DNA of 43,425 nucleotides from a virus, in IMG/VR virus record IMGVR_UViG_3300009168_000062, positions 1 to 43,425 of that record. The stretch is one strand, 5' to 3'. Below are positions 19,414 through 27,657 of this stretch, piece by piece. The notes below the pieces were generated by a model. The model saw only the letters and a list, made by a program, of their open reading frames with translations. It was not told the DNA's origin and did not search any database. The position numbers were made by a program, and so were the translations under genes. Every line of letters begins with the position of its first letter. Position 1 is the stretch's first letter.

Positions 19414-20873
19414 TCCATACCTCCTGCAAGCAAACTCTTGCCATGTCTCGCGCCCACTCGCTTTTGATTGCGATAGATAACCTCACCGTCAAGGTAGATT
19501 GTTACGTCGCCTCCTCCGCCTTGCTGCATTACTTCCGAGAGCGCTTGCTTGATCGTCTCAAGCGGAGCCTCGACGTTTGTCCCGCCCTTTTGATCGCCAA
19601 GCACCGCCATGAATTTCGAGTTGGGCGGAATGACTGCCCCAGTTGCGAGGTGTGGAACAGACGCGGACGCGCCGCCCACGTTGGGAGTCTGCACCACAAG
19701 CCCGGTCAGTCCTGTGATTGCATTGAAGGCTGCCGTAACTGCGTCGATGAGTGTGTTTATAAATCCAATAACGGTATTGACGACTGTTAGCGCGATTTGC
19801 TGCACGGTAAGAAATACGGCGCGGAACTTGTCCGCTAGGAAGTCCAGAACACTACCAACTGCCCCGACTGCAAGTACAGACAGCTCCATTGCCGCCTTGA
19901 ATGCCGCAACTACCGAGCCAACCAAGAATAAGACAAGTCCTAGCCCCGCCTTCCACGCGGCGGATATACTCAACGCCGCCTCTACTCCTACGACTTGGGC
20001 AGTACGGAAAGCCGCTTCTGCTCCGCCTTTCGCCAGGTCAAACTCGATTTGCAGCGTGTCGGTAACAACCTTGATCGCGTTTTCGCCGAGTCGTTTCCAG
20101 TTGTCCCAATAAACGAATTGCTTGAGCGCCCCGATGGGATCGTTCCATATCGCTAAAATAGCGTCTTTAATTTCCTGAATTTTGTCCTTGATCTTCTCGG
20201 CAGTAGCCAGCGCGTCGTCCGTTACCGGGACTATTTGCGTTTCAACCTTTGGGGTCAGTGCGTCTGATTCGTTCGTCTTTTGCGTCAGGACGTTTATCTG
20301 GTCGAATGCCGCTAAAGCGCCCTCTGCCGCCTTCTTTGTTTTCTCGGTATTCTTTGCCAGCTTCGCGGCAGACCCGACCACAACCTGCATGACTGTTTTT
20401 TGTCCGGTCAGCGCCGCGGTGATCATGGCGATTCTGTTGAACATCTGTATAAGCCAATCCACCGCCTTTTGTATGTAGGGGATCGCAAACTCTACCAGTG
20501 GCAGGAACGCCGCGGCAATTGAGGCTTTCAGTTCGACAAAGCTGTTTTTCAACTTCTCGAAATTCTTCTGCGTGTCTCCACCCTTCAGTTGAATTGCCTC
20601 TTGAATAGATTCGCGAAGAGCTGCAAATATCTTTTGTGCGCTCAAGGCAAATATCAAAAGCGAACCAACAAGGAGTTTCTTGAAGATGTTACTAACCGCC
20701 GAACCAATCTTGGAAAACGCCGACCGAATGCCAGCCGAAACCTTAACGGCGCTATCCAGAGTGCGCGCGAACGTTTCTCCGGCTTTGATCCTCAGTTCAT
20801 CCATGCCCTTCTTAAATCCTTTGGTATCCAGGCGGGTATCAATGCGAACAGTACCATCCGAGCCGTTAGCCAT
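19410..20873 (-). CDS. Tail tape measure protein
   Basis: 487 aa, largely helical. N-terminal GTVRIDTRLDTKGFKKGMDE is typical of tape measure starts; hydrophobic stretches near 70-90 (LLVGSLLIFALSAQKIFAAL) and about 310-400 are typical TM-like segments. At about 0.15 nm per residue it would set a short tail near 70 nm. Follows the two chaperone genes. The C-terminus contains GGDVTIYLDGEVIYRNQKR, found at the end of many siphovirus tape measures. Confidence 0.85.
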   Translation of the reverse strand: MANGSDGTVRIDTRLDTKGFKKGMDELRIKAGETFARTLDSAVKVSAGIRSAFSKIGSAVSNIFKKLLVGSLLIFALSAQKIFAALRESIQEAIQLKGGDTQKNFEKLKNSFVELKASIAAAFLPLVEFAIPYIQKAVDWLIQMFNRIAMITAALTGQKTVMQVVVGSAAKLAKNTEKTKKAAEGALAAFDQINVLTQKTNESDALTPKVETQIVPVTDDALATAEKIKDKIQEIKDAILAIWNDPIGALKQFVYWDNWKRLGENAIKVVTDTLQIEFDLAKGGAEAAFRTAQVVGVEAALSISAAWKAGLGLVLFLVGSVVAAFKAAMELSVLAVGAVGSVLDFLADKFRAVFLTVQQIALTVVNTVIGFINTLIDAVTAAFNAITGLTGLVVQTPNVGGASASVPHLATGAVIPPNSKFMAVLGDQKGGTNVEAPLETIKQALSEVMQQGGGGDVTIYLDGEVIYRNQKRVGARHGKSLLAGGME

Positions 20874-21447
20874 TTTTGTTTTGTCCTTGAGAAATCAACT
20901 TATAGAACAACTCTTCTGCCTCGCGTTCTTCCAGCGTCCTATCGTCAGGATCTTCGATGTCTATCAGGTCGCGTATCTCCCGCGCCGCGGCTCGTTCTTC
21001 TTTTGTTGCTTTGCTAGTCTTGAGCCTGTAACGCAGTCCTACCAGTTGTCTAAAGTCGGATTCGTTGTCCAGTCCACGCATGAGGGCAAGGAATTGCCAC
21101 CAGTGGAGAGGGGCAGTAGTCAGGTCAATACCGTGCGTCTGTCTGAATGCGGCATAGATCGCCTCGGCGTCCTTCTGGAAGTCAAATGTCCGTGGACCGC
21201 TATCGCCTTCGTGTGTCTTGCCGCCATTCAGGAATATTTGAGCCTGCTTAAGCGCCTCTTCTGTGTTGGTGGGCGTGTCTATGTAGAAATATCCCAACAC
21301 CACCCTGTAGACTTTTTCCAACTGCGTCAGGTCCGGTGCTTCACATGCCGTCAGGACACGAATACAATCTCGAAAGTCAGTCCGCACGCGGTACGCCTCG
21401 CCGTCAATTGTTATCGTTTCGGGCGGGGCGTCGGTGAGCAGTGTCAT
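20866..21447 (-). CDS. Tail assembly chaperone, Gp15 family
   Basis: 193 aa. Matches the Gp15-type protein of A118-like phages in length and in features: early beta strand with DAPPETITIDGEAYRVRTDF, then FRDCIRVLTACE, and LHWWQFLALMRGL (about 108-120) followed by SDFRQLVGLRYRL. It binds the tape measure before tube polymerisation. Overlaps the preceding chaperone gene as ATGA instead of by a visible slippery site. Confidence 0.8.
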   Translation of the reverse strand: MTLLTDAPPETITIDGEAYRVRTDFRDCIRVLTACEAPDLTQLEKVYRVVLGYFYIDTPTNTEEALKQAQIFLNGGKTHEGDSGPRTFDFQKDAEAIYAAFRQTHGIDLTTAPLHWWQFLALMRGLDNESDFRQLVGLRYRLKTSKATKEERAAAREIRDLIDIEDPDDRTLEEREAEELFYKLISQGQNKNG

Positions 21448-21872
21448 CGTTTACGCGGTTTCCTCGTCCGCCTGGGCGGTTTCTGGCTTGTTGGGATGTA
21501 CTTATTCAAAGCAGAGGCGCGGGCGGGTTCGATGATCTTGTTGATCTGGTCGATAAACTGGATGTAGATACCGAAGTCGTAACTAACCACATCGCCAAAG
21601 GCAATCTGAGACGCCCCAGCACCAAAAGCGTAATCAATGCGTTCACGCATGAAGGCATTGATCCCCTTGATCAACTCAAACTGCTTTTCGATGTCGGGCG
21701 CTTCGTCTGTTCTGTGCGATTCCAGCTTATTGGTTATGTCTCCAAACGCTTTATAGAAACGTTCCATAAAAAGCGTGTCGCCTGGGTTTATGGTAATCTC
21801 GCCAGTAGAAACTCCGTCACGCTCAATCGGTATCTGCTGCTCTCCTGATTCGATCTTGATGGGTTCCACCAA
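21444..21872 (-). CDS. Tail assembly chaperone (first of pair)
   Basis: 142 aa. Starts TTG 21872 or GTG 21869, about seven bases after AAAGG. Acidic N-terminal domain (INPGDTLFMERFYKAFGDIT) followed by helices and a basic tail (PTSQKPPRRTRKPRKR). Position before the Gp15 gene and the INPGDTLF-type start fit the tail chaperone family (Phage_TAC). Confidence 0.75.
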   Translation of the reverse strand: MVEPIKIESGEQQIPIERDGVSTGEITINPGDTLFMERFYKAFGDITNKLESHRTDEAPDIEKQFELIKGINAFMRERIDYAFGAGASQIAFGDVVSYDFGIYIQFIDQINKIIEPARASALNKYIPTSQKPPRRTRKPRKR

Positions 21873-21889
21873 GCACTGCCTTTCTGTCG

Positions 21890-22663
21890 CTATGCCGCGG
21901 CGCGCGTAATGTCGATCTTGTAAATGCTTACTTCTGCCCCAACTGTAACGCTTATGGTCAAATGATTAACTCCCACGGCGAGAGAAGCCGCGCCGCTCTG
22001 CGCCACCTCTGCTGCTTCGTCATACTGCACGATGGTAGCGCCTACCAGTGTTGAGGTCATATTGGTACTAGTAACGCCATTTGCTACACTTGCGGTATAG
22101 AGCAGGTTGGACGGGTCAGTTGCAAACAGTGGCGAAAGCGTCACGCCCGAGCAGGCAAGGGTTGTCAAAACAGTTGTGACCGGGTTTGCTTCCCATGTTG
22201 CTGTCGCTGCTGGTTTGAAAACGCCTAATGTGGGATCGCCAAGATAATTGACGGTGTAGTTGATCTTTGCGCTCGATCCACCTTCCCCGCCAAAACCATC
22301 AAACTGGACAGAACACGCCATTTTTTCAGCGTAGTAATATCCGCCCGAGGGGGTCTCGTAAAGCCACACGTTGACAATCTCTGTCTCTGCGTCGGCTAAC
22401 ACCGCACGCGCAATCCGCTTTGCGTCAAGCCACTCAAAGACCGCGTCGCCGTTGTTGGCAGTCATTTCGATGGGCATGACAGGCGCGTAAGACTCGACCG
22501 AGAAAGACGCGTTACTGTTTCCAATATAGGTTTCTTCGAGCGTCTTGGGGTTCATCTGGACGACGCCGGAGGTTACACCCTCACTGACCAAAGACCATGT
22601 AGGGCTTCCCAGTGTCCCGGTGTTGAGAAACGATTTGAACTGATTGCGCTTGATCTTTGCCAT
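21890..22663 (-). CDS. Tail tube protein with C-terminal cadherin-like sandwich domain
   Basis: 257 aa. Residues 1-150 are a paralogue of the protein at 22672-23151 (both start MAKIKR, share MNPKT(L/T)EETYI, SYAP(V/T)MPIEMT, DAETEIVNVW). Residues about 165-255 form an extra domain: LTTLACSGVTLSPLFATDPS, then NHLTISVTV and YKIDITRA, the pattern of cadherin-like beta-sandwich domains that decorate tail tubes. Probably the decorated tube subunit. Confidence 0.8.
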   Translation of the reverse strand: MAKIKRNQFKSFLNTGTLGSPTWSLVSEGVTSGVVQMNPKTLEETYIGNSNASFSVESYAPVMPIEMTANNGDAVFEWLDAKRIARAVLADAETEIVNVWLYETPSGGYYYAEKMACSVQFDGFGGEGGSSAKINYTVNYLGDPTLGVFKPAATATWEANPVTTVLTTLACSGVTLSPLFATDPSNLLYTASVANGVTSTNMTSTLVGATIVQYDEAAEVAQSGAASLAVGVNHLTISVTVGAEVSIYKIDITRAAA

Positions 22664-22671
22664 AGCGCCGC

Positions 22672-23151
22672 CTAGCTCGGAGTAAACGCCGGAGTCGTTG
22701 TGTTGAACGTTCCCGCTGTCGGATCGCCCACAAAGTTGATCGTGAAATTGATCTTGGTTGCCTGTCCGCCATCCCCACCAAACGAATCGATCTGGATACT
22801 GACGGCTTGTTTCTCTGCCGGTGCGGCCGTGGGTCCGCCGGTCTCGTAATTCCAGACGTTGACGATTTCGGTTTCGGCGTCACCAAGCACAGCGCGGCTT
22901 TTGCGTAATCCGTCGATGTACTCAAAGACCGGATCGCCCGTGACACACGTCATCTCGATGGGCATGGTGGGGGCGTAGGAGTCTACCGTAATCGTTGCGT
23001 TGTCGTCTGTAATATAGGTTTCTTCTGTGGTCTTTGGGTTCATGTTGATAAGACCCGTAGTAACGCCATCTCCAAGCAGCGACCATGTTTCACTTGCCGC
23101 GGGAGTGGTGTCCAGGTAGGTCAAAACTAATGACCGTTTGATTTTTGCCAT
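22672..23151 (-). CDS. Tail tube protein, paralogue without decoration
   Basis: 159 aa, sharing most of its length with the N-terminal 150 residues of its neighbour (see 21890-22663) but ending after a short Thr-rich tail (FNTTTPAFTPS). Both carry the beta-rich core FVGDPTAGTF / YLGDPTLGVF. Follows the tail terminator gene, the normal tube position. Two tube proteins side by side could mix in one tube or serve different zones. Confidence 0.8.
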   Translation of the reverse strand: MAKIKRSLVLTYLDTTPAASETWSLLGDGVTTGLINMNPKTTEETYITDDNATITVDSYAPTMPIEMTCVTGDPVFEYIDGLRKSRAVLGDAETEIVNVWNYETGGPTAAPAEKQAVSIQIDSFGGDGGQATKINFTINFVGDPTAGTFNTTTPAFTPS

Positions 23152-23162
23152 TATTTCTCCTT

Positions 23163-23597
23163 CTAGGGTGCGTCCTGATCGTACAGTAGCGCACAGTTCA
23201 TTTGATAGATTGCCGTTTCACTCTCGCCCTGCTGATACAAGAACGGTTGCCCCGTAGCCCTAATGTCTGTGGGGTGCTGGTTGGTGTTGAGCGTCGGGAA
23301 TGTACCTGCTTCGCTTTGCGATTCAAGCCAAGCCGCCACGCCTTCAAAAAAACCACTGTTGGCAATCCGGGCGGCGTCATCTGCGGTATATGCCATCATT
23401 TGCAGGGCAAAGTTGAATTGACGTTCAGTTGCGCCGGTCAGGTAGGTTTCAAGCACAACTGTCCCAGGTTGCTGGGACACGGCATATTCACTTGGGTTTC
23501 CACTGAGGTAATCCACCAAAACAACGGCACTGGACCCAATACCTGAATAGGTTTTGAGATACGTTTTGACAGCTTCTGAGATTACAACGGTTGTCAT
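23163..23597 (-). CDS. Tail terminator / minor capsid protein 3 family
   Basis: 144 aa. Features of the Minor_capsid_3 (tail terminator) family: VDYLSGNPSEYAVSQQPGTV, then FALQMMAYTADDAARIANSGFF (read in two parts) and LYQQGESETAIYQM. It would cap the tail at the head side. Overlaps the upstream gene as ATGA. Confidence 0.75.
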   Translation of the reverse strand: MTTVVISEAVKTYLKTYSGIGSSAVVLVDYLSGNPSEYAVSQQPGTVVLETYLTGATERQFNFALQMMAYTADDAARIANSGFFEGVAAWLESQSEAGTFPTLNTNQHPTDIRATGQPFLYQQGESETAIYQMNCALLYDQDAP

Positions 23598-23986
23598 TCT
23601 CTGCCTGCTATCTTTCTGGCTCCGGCGACAATCTCTTTACCGCTTACGGATTTCATGCGCTCGAACCATTGCGGACCCCTTAGCGGTCCTGTGCTACTAC
23701 CGGGCTTGCGAGGGCTGTAGTACTGCGCCTTTGCGTATGGTGCTATCCATTGAACAGTACCCGAGCCTACGTCAGTTCCTAAAATCCCCGACTTGATGAG
23801 CATCGAGGTAAGCAGGGGGATATACGGCTCACACAGCCTCAACACTTCCGAGTCGACAAACTTCTGCGCGGCGCTGTAGTTACTTTGCCAGCGGTTGCGA
23901 AACTTAGAATTGAACTTCAACTCCGCTTTGCCGTTAGCGTTGATCGTAATGGTTCCGCGCGGGGTTTCGATAACAGGTCCGCTCAT
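23594..23986 (-). CDS. Neck protein, minor capsid protein 2 type (PF11114-like)
   Basis: 130 aa. KFRNRWQSNYSAAQKFVDSE, then YIPLLTSMLIKSGILGTDVG and APYAKAQYYSPRKPG (about 83-97) are the hallmark of small neck proteins that precede the tail terminator in A118-like phages. Probably part of head-tail joining. Confidence 0.8.
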   Translation of the reverse strand: MSGPVIETPRGTITINANGKAELKFNSKFRNRWQSNYSAAQKFVDSEVLRLCEPYIPLLTSMLIKSGILGTDVGSGTVQWIAPYAKAQYYSPRKPGSSTGPLRGPQWFERMKSVSGKEIVAGARKIAGRE

Positions 23987-24399
23987 CGCCCACTCACTTT
24001 CCAGTGTTGAAGGGAAACGCTGCCCATGTCAAAGGTATCCACGCTTGAGACTTGCAGAACGTCGTCATACTTGGCTTTGAGTTGCGAAATCGTAAAGCTT
24101 GCACTAATTGTGTCAGTTACCAGTCCCTTAACAACGTAGTCGCCATTTTGCAGGGTCCATTTGCCTGTCTTGGACGAAAGCGCCTGCCATGCCTTCGGCT
24201 TGGTGTAATTCTCGCTCCCATCACACGTAAACGGAATGTAGACAACCGCGCTATCGGCTGCCATATTTCCACCACTTGCAATCACGTTGGACGCCTTGCG
24301 GTTCTCCCACTCCACGGCAGGGATCTGTGTGCGCTGGTAGGCTTCCGAGCCCGAGGACGCATATCTATTGTAGACAGTGATCCCGGTGTTAGTCCTCAT
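23983..24399 (-). CDS. Head-closure protein, minor capsid protein 1 type
   Basis: 138 aa with start at ATG 24399, preceded by AGGAGA and overlapping the connector stop; an in-frame start 36 bases upstream lies in the connector gene and is less likely. TGITVYNRY near the start and KWTLQNGDYVVKGLV with the C-terminal SVDTFDMGSVSLQHWKVSG match small head-completion proteins of this module. Confidence 0.75.
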   Translation of the reverse strand: MRTNTGITVYNRYASSGSEAYQRTQIPAVEWENRKASNVIASGGNMAADSAVVYIPFTCDGSENYTKPKAWQALSSKTGKWTLQNGDYVVKGLVTDTISASFTISQLKAKYDDVLQVSSVDTFDMGSVSLQHWKVSGR

Positions 24400-24796
24400 C
24401 TGAGGCGCTTTCTCCTGAATACTCCCCAGCGGCAAAGCCAGGGAACATTAAGCCAGTGGAGCCAAGATAGACCGCGGCAGAGGCGATATACTTTTCGTTT
24501 GCCGTCCTTTGCTTGGCACTGTTCTCTGTATAGGTCACAGAGTTGGAGCCGATGGACTCGCTGGCTATCCCGTCCGCGTTGCCGTCCAGTTCCACGCGCT
24601 GATACTCTTCGGCTACCGCACACGTTGCCATTTCGATGGCGTCTGTATTGTCTGTGTCGGTTGCAGCGCGCCCAAACGTTATGGAATCAATGACGGCAGA
24701 TGCGCGCAACGCCAGCCGCGCAAAGTCGGCGGAGGCAATGGATGTACCCAGGTATGTGGTCGTGTAATAGGTATAGTCGGTGTACGCAGTTGTCAT
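24389..24796 (-). CDS. Head-tail connector (adaptor) protein
   Basis: 135 aa. Helical start with YYTTTYLGTSIASADFARLA and ASAVIDSITFGRA, then ATCAVAEEYQRV, the arrangement of Gp6/Gp15-type adaptor proteins that bind the portal. First gene of the neck block, 39 bases after the beta-helix gene. Confidence 0.8.
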   Translation of the reverse strand: MTTAYTDYTYYTTTYLGTSIASADFARLALRASAVIDSITFGRAATDTDNTDAIEMATCAVAEEYQRVELDGNADGIASESIGSNSVTYTENSAKQRTANEKYIASAAVYLGSTGLMFPGFAAGEYSGESASDED

Positions 24797-24835
24797 AAGT
24801 AGATGGGGCAGGGGTTTATTCCTGCCCCGTTTGCT

Positions 24836-25639
24836 TTAGTCGGGTCGGGCGGTGTTTACGCCCTCTTCCGTTGTATTGCCGGTGTACAGCACGCCAGCTG
24901 CCAGTTCAATTGAGGCGCTTGCGTGAGTCGTAAGAGCGAGGTTGCATCCTGAAATCATCCCGGTCGTCCCGGTGAAGTTGGCGGTAATTCCCTTTGTTGC
25001 CGGTGCCGCGCCTGCTTCGGTTGGCAGGAAGTTGCAATTTTGCAGGAACAAGCCGGTAACATGAATACCGTCCAAATGAACCCAGCGACCCGTACAATAC
25101 TGGAAATCGCAATTCTTGAAATAGATTTGCGAAGCAGGATCGCCGCCACCCGCAGTGAAATGCACACCGGCGGTCCCTTCAAAACGGCAGTTCTCAAAGA
25201 GAACGTCAACGACCTGCCCGCCGCTTGACGCTTCGATCAATACGCCATCAGCGCCACCGGCAAAGCGGCAGTCCTTCGCGTGGAGGCGTCGAATCTGCCC
25301 GGTCAGCTTCAGCCCCGCGCCAGTCGAGCGCCCGGAGATGTTCAAGTTTTCAAGCTTCACATCATATGCGCCGTTGACCGTCAGTCCGGTGCCAGCAGGG
25401 GAGAGTCCAGTGATACGAGTTGAGTTATGAGCACCTACACCCTCAAGCGTTACCTTGTGCTGTGTAAGCGTCAGAGTTTCGTCCCATTCAGCCGCGTTGT
25501 CGATCATGATCTTTGTGCCAGCCTGTGCGGCCGCCAACGATGCGGCAGCGGTAGCAAAACCACCATTACCAGCAGACGCGACTTGCTGGGCGTTCAGGGG
25601 GATGCGCTGAACCCAATCAGCGCCGTGTGTGTTACCCAT
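24836..25639 (-). CDS. Right-handed beta-helix protein in the head module
   Basis: 267 aa. Repeated turns such as VKLENLNISGRSTGAGLKL, RLHAKDCRFAGGADGVLIEA, VLFENCRFEGTAGVHF and IYFKNCDFQYCTGRWVHL fit a pectate-lyase-type beta-helix. There is no catalytic Asp triad obvious. Such folds are usually tail spikes, but here it sits between major capsid and connector, where decoration or head-fibre proteins lie. Begins within the stop of the 54-aa gene (overlap 8 bases). Confidence 0.8.
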   Translation of the reverse strand: MGNTHGADWVQRIPLNAQQVASAGNGGFATAAASLAAAQAGTKIMIDNAAEWDETLTLTQHKVTLEGVGAHNSTRITGLSPAGTGLTVNGAYDVKLENLNISGRSTGAGLKLTGQIRRLHAKDCRFAGGADGVLIEASSGGQVVDVLFENCRFEGTAGVHFTAGGGDPASQIYFKNCDFQYCTGRWVHLDGIHVTGLFLQNCNFLPTEAGAAPATKGITANFTGTTGMISGCNLALTTHASASIELAAGVLYTGNTTEEGVNTARPD

Positions 25640-25796
25640 TCTTCACCGCCTTTTTGCCGCCCTGCTTCTCGGCGGGTTGTTCCTCCGCTTTTTCGGGTTT
25701 CGGCAACTTGACTTCTTTCCAACCCAATGACTTGAGGTGCTCAATATCAATGGGGTTTACTATCTCCATGCGAATGCCAACATTTTCAAGCAACAT
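25632..25796 (-). CDS. Small head-module protein, 54 aa
   Basis: ATG 25796 starts two bases after the capsid stop. MLLENVGIRMEIVNPIDIEH, then LKSLGWKEVKLP and a Lys/Glu/Gln-rich tail (KPEKAEEQPAEKQGGKKAV). Short proteins of this form follow capsid genes in many siphoviruses; possibly an inter-gene virion or assembly peptide. Confidence 0.7.
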   Translation of the reverse strand: MLLENVGIRMEIVNPIDIEHLKSLGWKEVKLPKPEKAEEQPAEKQGGKKAVKNG

Positions 25797-25798
25797 GG

Positions 25799-26698
25799 TT
25801 AGCTCGCTTTGATGTGGCTGTAAACGCCGTTCACCTTTGAGGTGTAAACGAATGCGTCGTGATACAGCCGGTACTGGATCTTCCAGCCGTCTTTGTCCTG
25901 GTTGGTGTCGGGATCGAAGATTTTCAGGTTGTCATGTTTCTTGACCTGCAAAACCGCGGATGGGTGAACCATCAGGAAGTTGATGTCGCGGCCGGTTACA
26001 GAGGTCTTAGAGAATCCGCCTGCCGTTGCTCCGCTGCCAGCATCCAGGGTAATGCCCTTGTAGAAGCGGGTTTGTGGGACCATGATTACATCCATGTTGT
26101 TGTAACGATTGACCATCGTACTGATTGACGAGTCGTTACCGTACATGCGGGTTACGGACTGGTCCAAGAAGGTCTGAACGCTGTCAGACACATACAGGAT
26201 ACGCCCATCGGCGGGAACTTCCGCGGCGTTCATTGCGGCGGTGGCTGTGTCAATCGCGGACAACACTGTCGAGGCACTGAGGGTCGTCGGACTTGCGACT
26301 TCCTGAATACTCGCCCAGGATGCGTACTTGCTGAAACGGTAGGCGTCTACTTCGGGGACAACCAGTGTCCGCATATACTCGCCAACAAGAGTTCCAAACG
26401 CCATACCCAGCGTCTCTTCGTCGTCCTCGCGGTCAACGAATAATTCGCGTCCGCGCTCGGTCGCCAGGGTGAGAGTTTCCCACGTGCCAGTAACGTCGCC
26501 AGCGGCATAACCAGCGGTTCGGCTGTAGGTGCCAAGACCGATCAATGAGGTCTTGAACACTTTCACAACATTAGCACCCGCAAAACTGACAGGCTTCGTC
26601 ATTGCGTCCATACGAGCCGTCACGGATGCGGCTTTGTAGATTTCGTCAAGAATGGGCTGAAACTTGGTTACAAGTTGCCCGGAAAATCCTTGTGTCAT
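25799..26698 (-). CDS. Major capsid protein
   Basis: 299 aa. Position directly after the Gp20-type scaffold and length match HK97-fold capsid proteins of A118-like phages. Sequence signs include the N-terminal SGQLVTKFQPILDEIYK, KVFKTSLIGLGTYSRTAGYA, RGRELFVDREDDEETLGMAF (spine-helix region) and the C-terminal DAFVYTSKVNGVYSHIK. No N-terminal delta domain is seen, in line with a separate scaffold. Confidence 0.85.
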   Translation of the reverse strand: MTQGFSGQLVTKFQPILDEIYKAASVTARMDAMTKPVSFAGANVVKVFKTSLIGLGTYSRTAGYAAGDVTGTWETLTLATERGRELFVDREDDEETLGMAFGTLVGEYMRTLVVPEVDAYRFSKYASWASIQEVASPTTLSASTVLSAIDTATAAMNAAEVPADGRILYVSDSVQTFLDQSVTRMYGNDSSISTMVNRYNNMDVIMVPQTRFYKGITLDAGSGATAGGFSKTSVTGRDINFLMVHPSAVLQVKKHDNLKIFDPDTNQDKDGWKIQYRLYHDAFVYTSKVNGVYSHIKAS

Positions 26699-26707
26699 TT
26701 CTTACTC

Positions 26708-27262
26708 CTATTTAGGAGGCGTCAAGCCTGCGCCGGTCCTGATGGCGTCGCCAATCTTGTCGCCAATGATTGAGTGGTTTTGCCCGCCCGTCACAATGAC
26801 GGGGGTCTTTTCGTCGCTTGCGAACAGATAATCTTTCGAGGTCTTGAGTGGCTCGACCTGCTCCTTGAGTCCGATGAATTTGCCATCTTCCCCGAGTTTG
26901 AGCATGTCGGCTTTCAGATGAGGGATAACGTCAGACGGGTCTTTGACCTTGTACTCTTTCAATTCCTTTTCGAGAGCGATGTCGAAACGGATCTTGGCAA
27001 CCTGCGCGTCGGCATCTTTCTGTGCTTGCTCGGCTTTCTGCTTCCATTCGTCGGCGGTTTTCTTTACACCTTCGATGTCCATTCCTTTGAAGGACTCAAT
27101 TTGCTTGTTAGCCTCTTCGAGTTGTTCCCTCGCGGTTTTGGCTTCAGCTTCTGCCGTGGTTATCTTGCTCTTTTGTGCTTCCACGTCCTCGCCGTGCATC
27201 GCCATGATCTTGTCGATCTGTTCGTCTGACAATTCGAGTTTCTTGAGTTGTTCCCTTTTCAT
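26708..27262 (-). CDS. Capsid scaffolding protein, Gp20 type
   Basis: 184 aa. Start MKREQLKKLELSDEQIDKIM, a long coiled coil (about 25-95: SKITTAEAEAKTAREQLEEA...), then KVRFDIALEKELKEYKVKDP style region and DVIPHLKADMLK, all typical of the Gp20 minor structural/scaffold family (PF06810). It helps shells assemble and leaves before packaging. Lies 101 bases downstream of a strong terminator and has no clear promoter of its own. Confidence 0.85.
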   Translation of the reverse strand: MKREQLKKLELSDEQIDKIMAMHGEDVEAQKSKITTAEAEAKTAREQLEEANKQIESFKGMDIEGVKKTADEWKQKAEQAQKDADAQVAKIRFDIALEKELKEYKVKDPSDVIPHLKADMLKLGEDGKFIGLKEQVEPLKTSKDYLFASDEKTPVIVTGGQNHSIIGDKIGDAIRTGAGLTPPK

Positions 27263-27362
27263 GGTTTATCTGTCCTTTCCTTTGATCGCGCTACGCTTAG
27301 TCACGTGGTTGCGTCCACTTGCGCCCGCCTTTTTGTACGTGTTGCGGTTCACGAATTAAGAC

Positions 27363-27397
27363 AAAAAAGCCCATGACTCTCGAAAGAGTCACGGGCT
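27363..27397 (-). terminator. Strong intrinsic terminator before the scaffold gene
   Basis: Thirteen-pair stem AGCCCGTGACTCT / AGAGTCATGGGCT with a four-base loop (TTCG) and six T following on the minus strand. One pair is G-U in minus-strand RNA and would be C-A on the other strand, fixing the direction. Confidence 0.9.
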
Positions 27398-27461
27398 GGG
27401 TCTACTTGTGTCGCTCGATATTACACGGTTTTATCCGTTAGATTGTTTGCCCCCAAACTAT
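27363..27461 (-). ncRNA. ~99-nt terminated RNA or late leader, locus 1
   Basis: Runs from the promoter at 27468-27496 to the terminator. Two small hairpins lie in between: GTTTG/CAAAC (27445-27458) and ACGG/CCGT (27425-27438). No reading frame of note. Either a small RNA or the short transcript expected of an antiterminated late promoter. The remaining bases 27263-27362 contain no gene or consensus promoter that I can see. Confidence 0.6.
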
Positions 27462-27467
27462 AAAATA

Positions 27468-27496
27468 ATTATATCACGTGTTTCGTTGTCGCGCAA
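27468..27496 (-). promoter_or_regulatory. Extended -10 promoter, locus 1
   Basis: TGATATAAT (27476-27468) with TTGCGC (27496-27491) 17 bases upstream of TATAAT. The same TGATATAAT recurs before the lysis genes at 41789-41797. Confidence 0.75.
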
Positions 27497-27505
27497 ATAG
27501 TTTCG

Positions 27506-27643
27506 TTACGGCGTCGGTGTTCCTGCAATCGCTACCACAACGCCTGAGCCGATCACGCAAGCCATGATAGACATAAAGCCACAAAACACAATCGCCAGGA
27601 TAACGCCAAGAGTGCCGGAGAAGAATTGCAATAGAGTTTTCAC
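27506..27643 (-). CDS. Small membrane protein, 45 aa
   Basis: GTG 27643 behind AAAGGAACAGC. Two hydrophobic stretches (LLQFFSGTLGVILAIVFCGF, then SIMACVIGSGVVVAIAG) make it largely membrane-embedded. Found between minor capsid genes and the late leader; function unknown. Confidence 0.6.
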   Translation of the reverse strand: MKTLLQFFSGTLGVILAIVFCGFMSIMACVIGSGVVVAIAGTPTP

Positions 27644-27657
27644 GCTGTTCCTTTCAC

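Noticed and set aside
20680-21567. 295-codon open frame on the plus strand
   Set aside because: Exact mirror of the tape measure and chaperone genes, which are recognised by sequence and order.
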